Shown here: positions 62,601 to 64,000 of the stretch, one piece after another
How the letters are laid out: every line of letters starts with the position of its first letter
How positions within the stretch are numbered: position 1 is the stretch's first letter
Assembly: GCF_001428435.1 (NCBI RefSeq)
Contig: NZ_LMSO01000008.1
Span: 124,001 to 188,000 of the forward strand
Source: Arthrobacter sp. Soil782
GTDB lineage: Bacteria; Actinomycetota; Actinomycetes; Actinomycetales; Micrococcaceae
Length of the DNA: 64,000 nt
Reading direction: 5' to 3'
Position numbers and translations under genes: made by a program
Notes under the pieces: model-generated
Seen by the model: only the letters and a program-made list of their open reading frames with translations
Database searches by the model: none
Told to the model about the DNA's origin: nothing

Positions 62601-64000
62601 GCCCAGGACTGGATCTCGTTCTCGGCGGCAGCGGTAGCGACTTCATCAACGGCGGAGCGAATACCAACGATTCGTTCGGCGGTGAGGGTAACGACTTTCT
62701 GATTGCAGGCGGAGGCAACGACCTCTCCCGCGGCGACGCAGGAGACGACTGGCTCCAGGGCGGGGACGGTGCCGACCTCCTCATGGGAGATAGCGGTGCC
62801 CCGTTCTTTGACGATCCGAACACACCCGGCAATGACGTCCTGATGGGCCAGAACGGTGATGATGATTATGACGCCGAAGGCGGCGACGACATCATGCTGG
62901 CCGACCCGGGCATCGAGCGCAATGCAGGAGCTGCGGGCTTCGACTGGACCTCGCACCAGGTCGACGGCCTGGCGGCGGACACGGACCTGACTCGTAACCT
63001 GTTGGGCGTGCCGCTTCCCGTGGACGTGCTGCGGGACCGTTATGCAGAGGTGGAAGGGCTCTCCGGAGCGGCGAAGAATGATGTTCTTCGCGGCGACGAC
63101 GTTGTTCCCCGGCTGGTCGAGGGCGAAGGAACATCCGGCAAGAACTGGCTGGACGCCGAGGGAGTCGCAAGAATCACCGGTCTGAGCGAACTGCTTCCCG
63201 CAGGTGTCACGGATAACGGCGGCATCTGGGGAGAGGGCAACATCATTCTCGGTGGTGCCGGCTCGGATGTGCTCGAGGGCAGGTCCGGCAACGACATCCT
63301 CGACGGCGACAAGGAACTGCGCGTCCGGATGAGCGTACGCACTGATCCCGCCGACCCGACTACGGAAATCGGCAGCACTGACAGTATTGAAAAGCCTTAC
63401 CTGGCTGACAGTTCACGGACCCTGCAGGCCGCTGTTTTCGCCGGTGTTGTTGATCCGGGAGACATCGTCATTGTGCGTGAGATCGTCAACGCAGGGAAAG
63501 CCGGTGATGCGGACGCTGCGGTCTTCTCGGACCTGGAGCAGAACTACACAGTGACCACCGTACCGACGGGTGCTGTCCCGGGGGCTCCGGGAAGCGTCAC
63601 CACGGTGACGCATCTCGGCGATGATCCCGATGCACTTCCCCCGCTGGGTGACGGCGACGGCGTGGATACCCTGCGGAACATCGAGAAGCTCCTGTTCGCG
63701 GATTCCCAGGCTCCCGGTGTCCCGGAGATCGCCGCAGGAGTTGCAGGCGACCGCTCTGCCACAGTCGAATGGGGTGCACCGGTTTCCCCGGTCACCACTT
63801 ACGAGGTACGTGCAGTGGACGCGAACGGTGCACCGGTGGGCGCTCTGCGCCAGGTTCCCGGCAATGAAACCAGCACGGTGATGACCGGGCTGACAAACGG
63901 TCAGGCCTATCGCTTCCAGGTCCGGGCATCCAACGAACTGGGAACGAGTGCCTTCTCGCCGCTCTCCGCAGCGGTTGTCCCGGACATTGTGCCCAACGCG
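59603..64000 (+). CDS. secreted animal-type haem peroxidase with RTX-like repeats, 3' end cut
   Basis: 1466 codons, no stop before the window end. Sec signal (basic region then hydrophobic 28-46, cleavage after AQA at 50). Peroxidase domain: FGQFFDHGLDM with Asp248-His249 (haem link and distal His), GDGRVNENVAL with Arg489 and Glu492 (catalytic Arg, second haem ester, same spacing as in myeloperoxidase), SEHNRLL, YRFGHSML with proximal His602, and ARARETGIPSLNNLR. Residues about 945-1100 and 1217-1240 hold RTX-type nonapeptides (GGxGxDxxx), then a fibronectin III domain (about 1370-1460). Oxidase-type activity on the outside is inferred. Good AGGAGG-like ribosome binding site (GGGAGGAA) before the ATG. 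Confidence 0.9.
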   Translation, partial: MGKAQHASEEHPAAQMRPTGFPFRRTLSALTSLAMLTGIGLPLVAAPAQAAPVGQGFTVTTSDLAFILRQIKIAEAHVRNTTSETGPCGALLGTGPDQVPGPLVSYGLRTVDGSCNNLQAGREDFAESNRLFPRLTTPDYLDADDGAIIRQPGPTTYDGVGNVVDADPRVISNLIVDQTSTNPAAVSAAQYPVRTQSGADSVVPCDAGGLPAGCVPAGETLFIPNITTDVGLSPPYNSLFTIFGQFFDHGLDMVNKSGSAVFIPLQPDDPLIAGPDGVTPSADDLPARQRFMVLTRATNQPGPDGKLGTEDDVREATNRTGPLVDQSQTYSSDPSHQVFLREYTDNAGGRPVSTGALLASDDGGMGTWAMLKAQAAGQLGLQLSDMDVHSVPMIAVDPYGKFIPGPERGLPQYVTADGMVEGNTEAPVAVPANALRVNESFLDDIAHNAVPKANFLPDADDTINPPGAPSTSTYDNEMLNAHFVAGDGRVNENVALTMIHQVFHSEHNRLLEDIKATLTADTTSRGVTALAEWKSAAGAGGWNGERLFQAARFVTEMEYQHLAFEEFARKVQPLLEPFATYHDDVDPAISAEFAHAVYRFGHSMLTDTVSRTNADGSTNDVPLLDAFLNPPMYYDGGTEPLSAKDAAGSIAMGMSDQVGNELDEFVTDTLRNNLLGLPLDLAAINIARARETGIPSLNNLRKEIYNKTNDSQLKPYVNWIDFGLNLKHPESLVNFVAAYGQHPSITVATTLKGKRDAAQLIVNPPIDAAEGTVPTDAADFMGGVGTWADKETGLNQIDLWVGGLAERTNLFGGLLGSTFNYVFEQQMLDLQNGDRFYYLVRTPGMNLLGQLEGNSFAEMIMRNTSATALKADVFGTSDCKFELGRLQFNGTTVLDDPRSECNEEALLIRMPDGTIRYRTTNSEDPAGINGQSVFNGTAVADRIWGGVDNDTFLGNGGNDVIEGSDGADTALGGEGNDIVTDSAGDDVLKGGPGNDALDAGPGLDLVLGGSGSDFINGGANTNDSFGGEGNDFLIAGGGNDLSRGDAGDDWLQGGDGADLLMGDSGAPFFDDPNTPGNDVLMGQNGDDDYDAEGGDDIMLADPGIERNAGAAGFDWTSHQVDGLAADTDLTRNLLGVPLPVDVLRDRYAEVEGLSGAAKNDVLRGDDVVPRLVEGEGTSGKNWLDAEGVARITGLSELLPAGVTDNGGIWGEGNIILGGAGSDVLEGRSGNDILDGDKELRVRMSVRTDPADPTTEIGSTDSIEKPYLADSSRTLQAAVFAGVVDPGDIVIVREIVNAGKAGDADAAVFSDLEQNYTVTTVPTGAVPGAPGSVTTVTHLGDDPDALPPLGDGDGVDTLRNIEKLLFADSQAPGVPEIAAGVAGDRSATVEWGAPVSPVTTYEVRAVDANGAPVGALRQVPGNETSTVMTGLTNGQAYRFQVRASNELGTSAFSPLSAAVVPDIVPNA

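Noticed and set aside
62440-62900. Closely spaced GC-rich repeats that could suggest a CRISPR or satellite
   Set aside because: The repeat period is that of RTX nonapeptides in frame with the peroxidase; units are divergent and there are no uniform spacers.
62051-62956. 301-codon minus-strand frame over the RTX region
   Set aside because: Arises from the repeated Gly/Asp codons of the peroxidase gene read backwards; no independent gene signals.

Overview
The window is 64 kb of high-GC, gene-dense chromosome from an actinobacterium, most likely an Arthrobacter-like member of the Micrococcaceae. The basis is protein character (actinobacterial NadA, IlvD, SerA, class I IlvC and an SbcC with a CPVC hook), many GTG starts, many 4-base ATGA/GTGA gene overlaps, and the clpS-DUF2017-murI-MBL-rph-rdgB order known from actinobacteria. 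No insertion sequence, prophage, integron, CRISPR array or origin is visible. About 57 protein genes and two tRNA genes are supported; the first and last genes run off the ends.

Layout. 1-4.9 kb: MFS exporter (5' end cut), DEAD/DEAH helicase, and pncB-pncA for nicotinamide salvage. 5-9.2 kb: clpS, DUF2017, murI, a metallo-beta-lactamase-fold hydrolase, rph and rdgB. 9.3-12.9 kb: DedA, an acetyltransferase, and a GntR(YtrA)-ATPase-permease cassette behind a tiny leader ORF; the permease appears frameshifted at its end. 12.9-20.2 kb: exonuclease-BRCT protein, degenerate ADP-ribosylglycohydrolase, aquaporin, sbcD-sbcC. 20.2-25.7 kb: two MFS transporters, IclR and TetR regulators, a structured intergenic RNA candidate and an Fpg/Nei glycosylase. 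25.8-28 kb: small acidic protein, Ser/Thr kinase, alpha/beta hydrolase. 28.2-33.9 kb: a NUDIX-type (NrtR-like) regulator with a 25-bp palindromic operator, then nadA-nadB-nadC-cysteine desulfurase. 33.9-42.5 kb: hydrolase, lipoprotein, SDR, transglutaminase-like protein, MarR-LLM pair and an RND exporter. 42.6-51.3 kb: mqo, an orphan peptide-binding lipoprotein, fasciclin lipoprotein, tRNA-Leu, Bcp peroxiredoxin, MarR, tRNA-Lys, PQQ-type sugar dehydrogenase, 2-hydroxyacid dehydrogenase and an unknown protein. 51.5-58.9 kb: ilvD, an attenuator with a Val/Leu leader peptide, ilvBNC and serA. 58.9-64 kb: signal peptidase I and the start of a very large secreted animal-type haem peroxidase with RTX-like repeats and a fibronectin III domain.

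How it fits together. The window holds both routes to NAD: salvage (pncA/pncB) and de novo synthesis (nadABC, with a desulfurase that plausibly supplies the NadA iron-sulfur cluster). Branched-chain amino acid synthesis is almost complete (ilvD, ilvB, ilvN, ilvC) and under attenuation. Genome maintenance is represented by SbcCD, exonuclease-BRCT, Fpg/Nei, RdgB and a helicase.

I did not find an obviously new multi-gene system. The observations most worth following are the recurring TANNNT-N6/7-start arrangement that predicts leaderless mRNAs for about a dozen genes; micro-ORF leaders ahead of the GntR cassette and an MFS pump; the candidate multi-hairpin RNA at 23.8 kb; the ADP-ribosylglycohydrolase lacking its metal-site motifs; and the Sec-exported haem peroxidase with calcium-binding-type repeats. 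All calls were made by eye from the sequence; no database search was possible.
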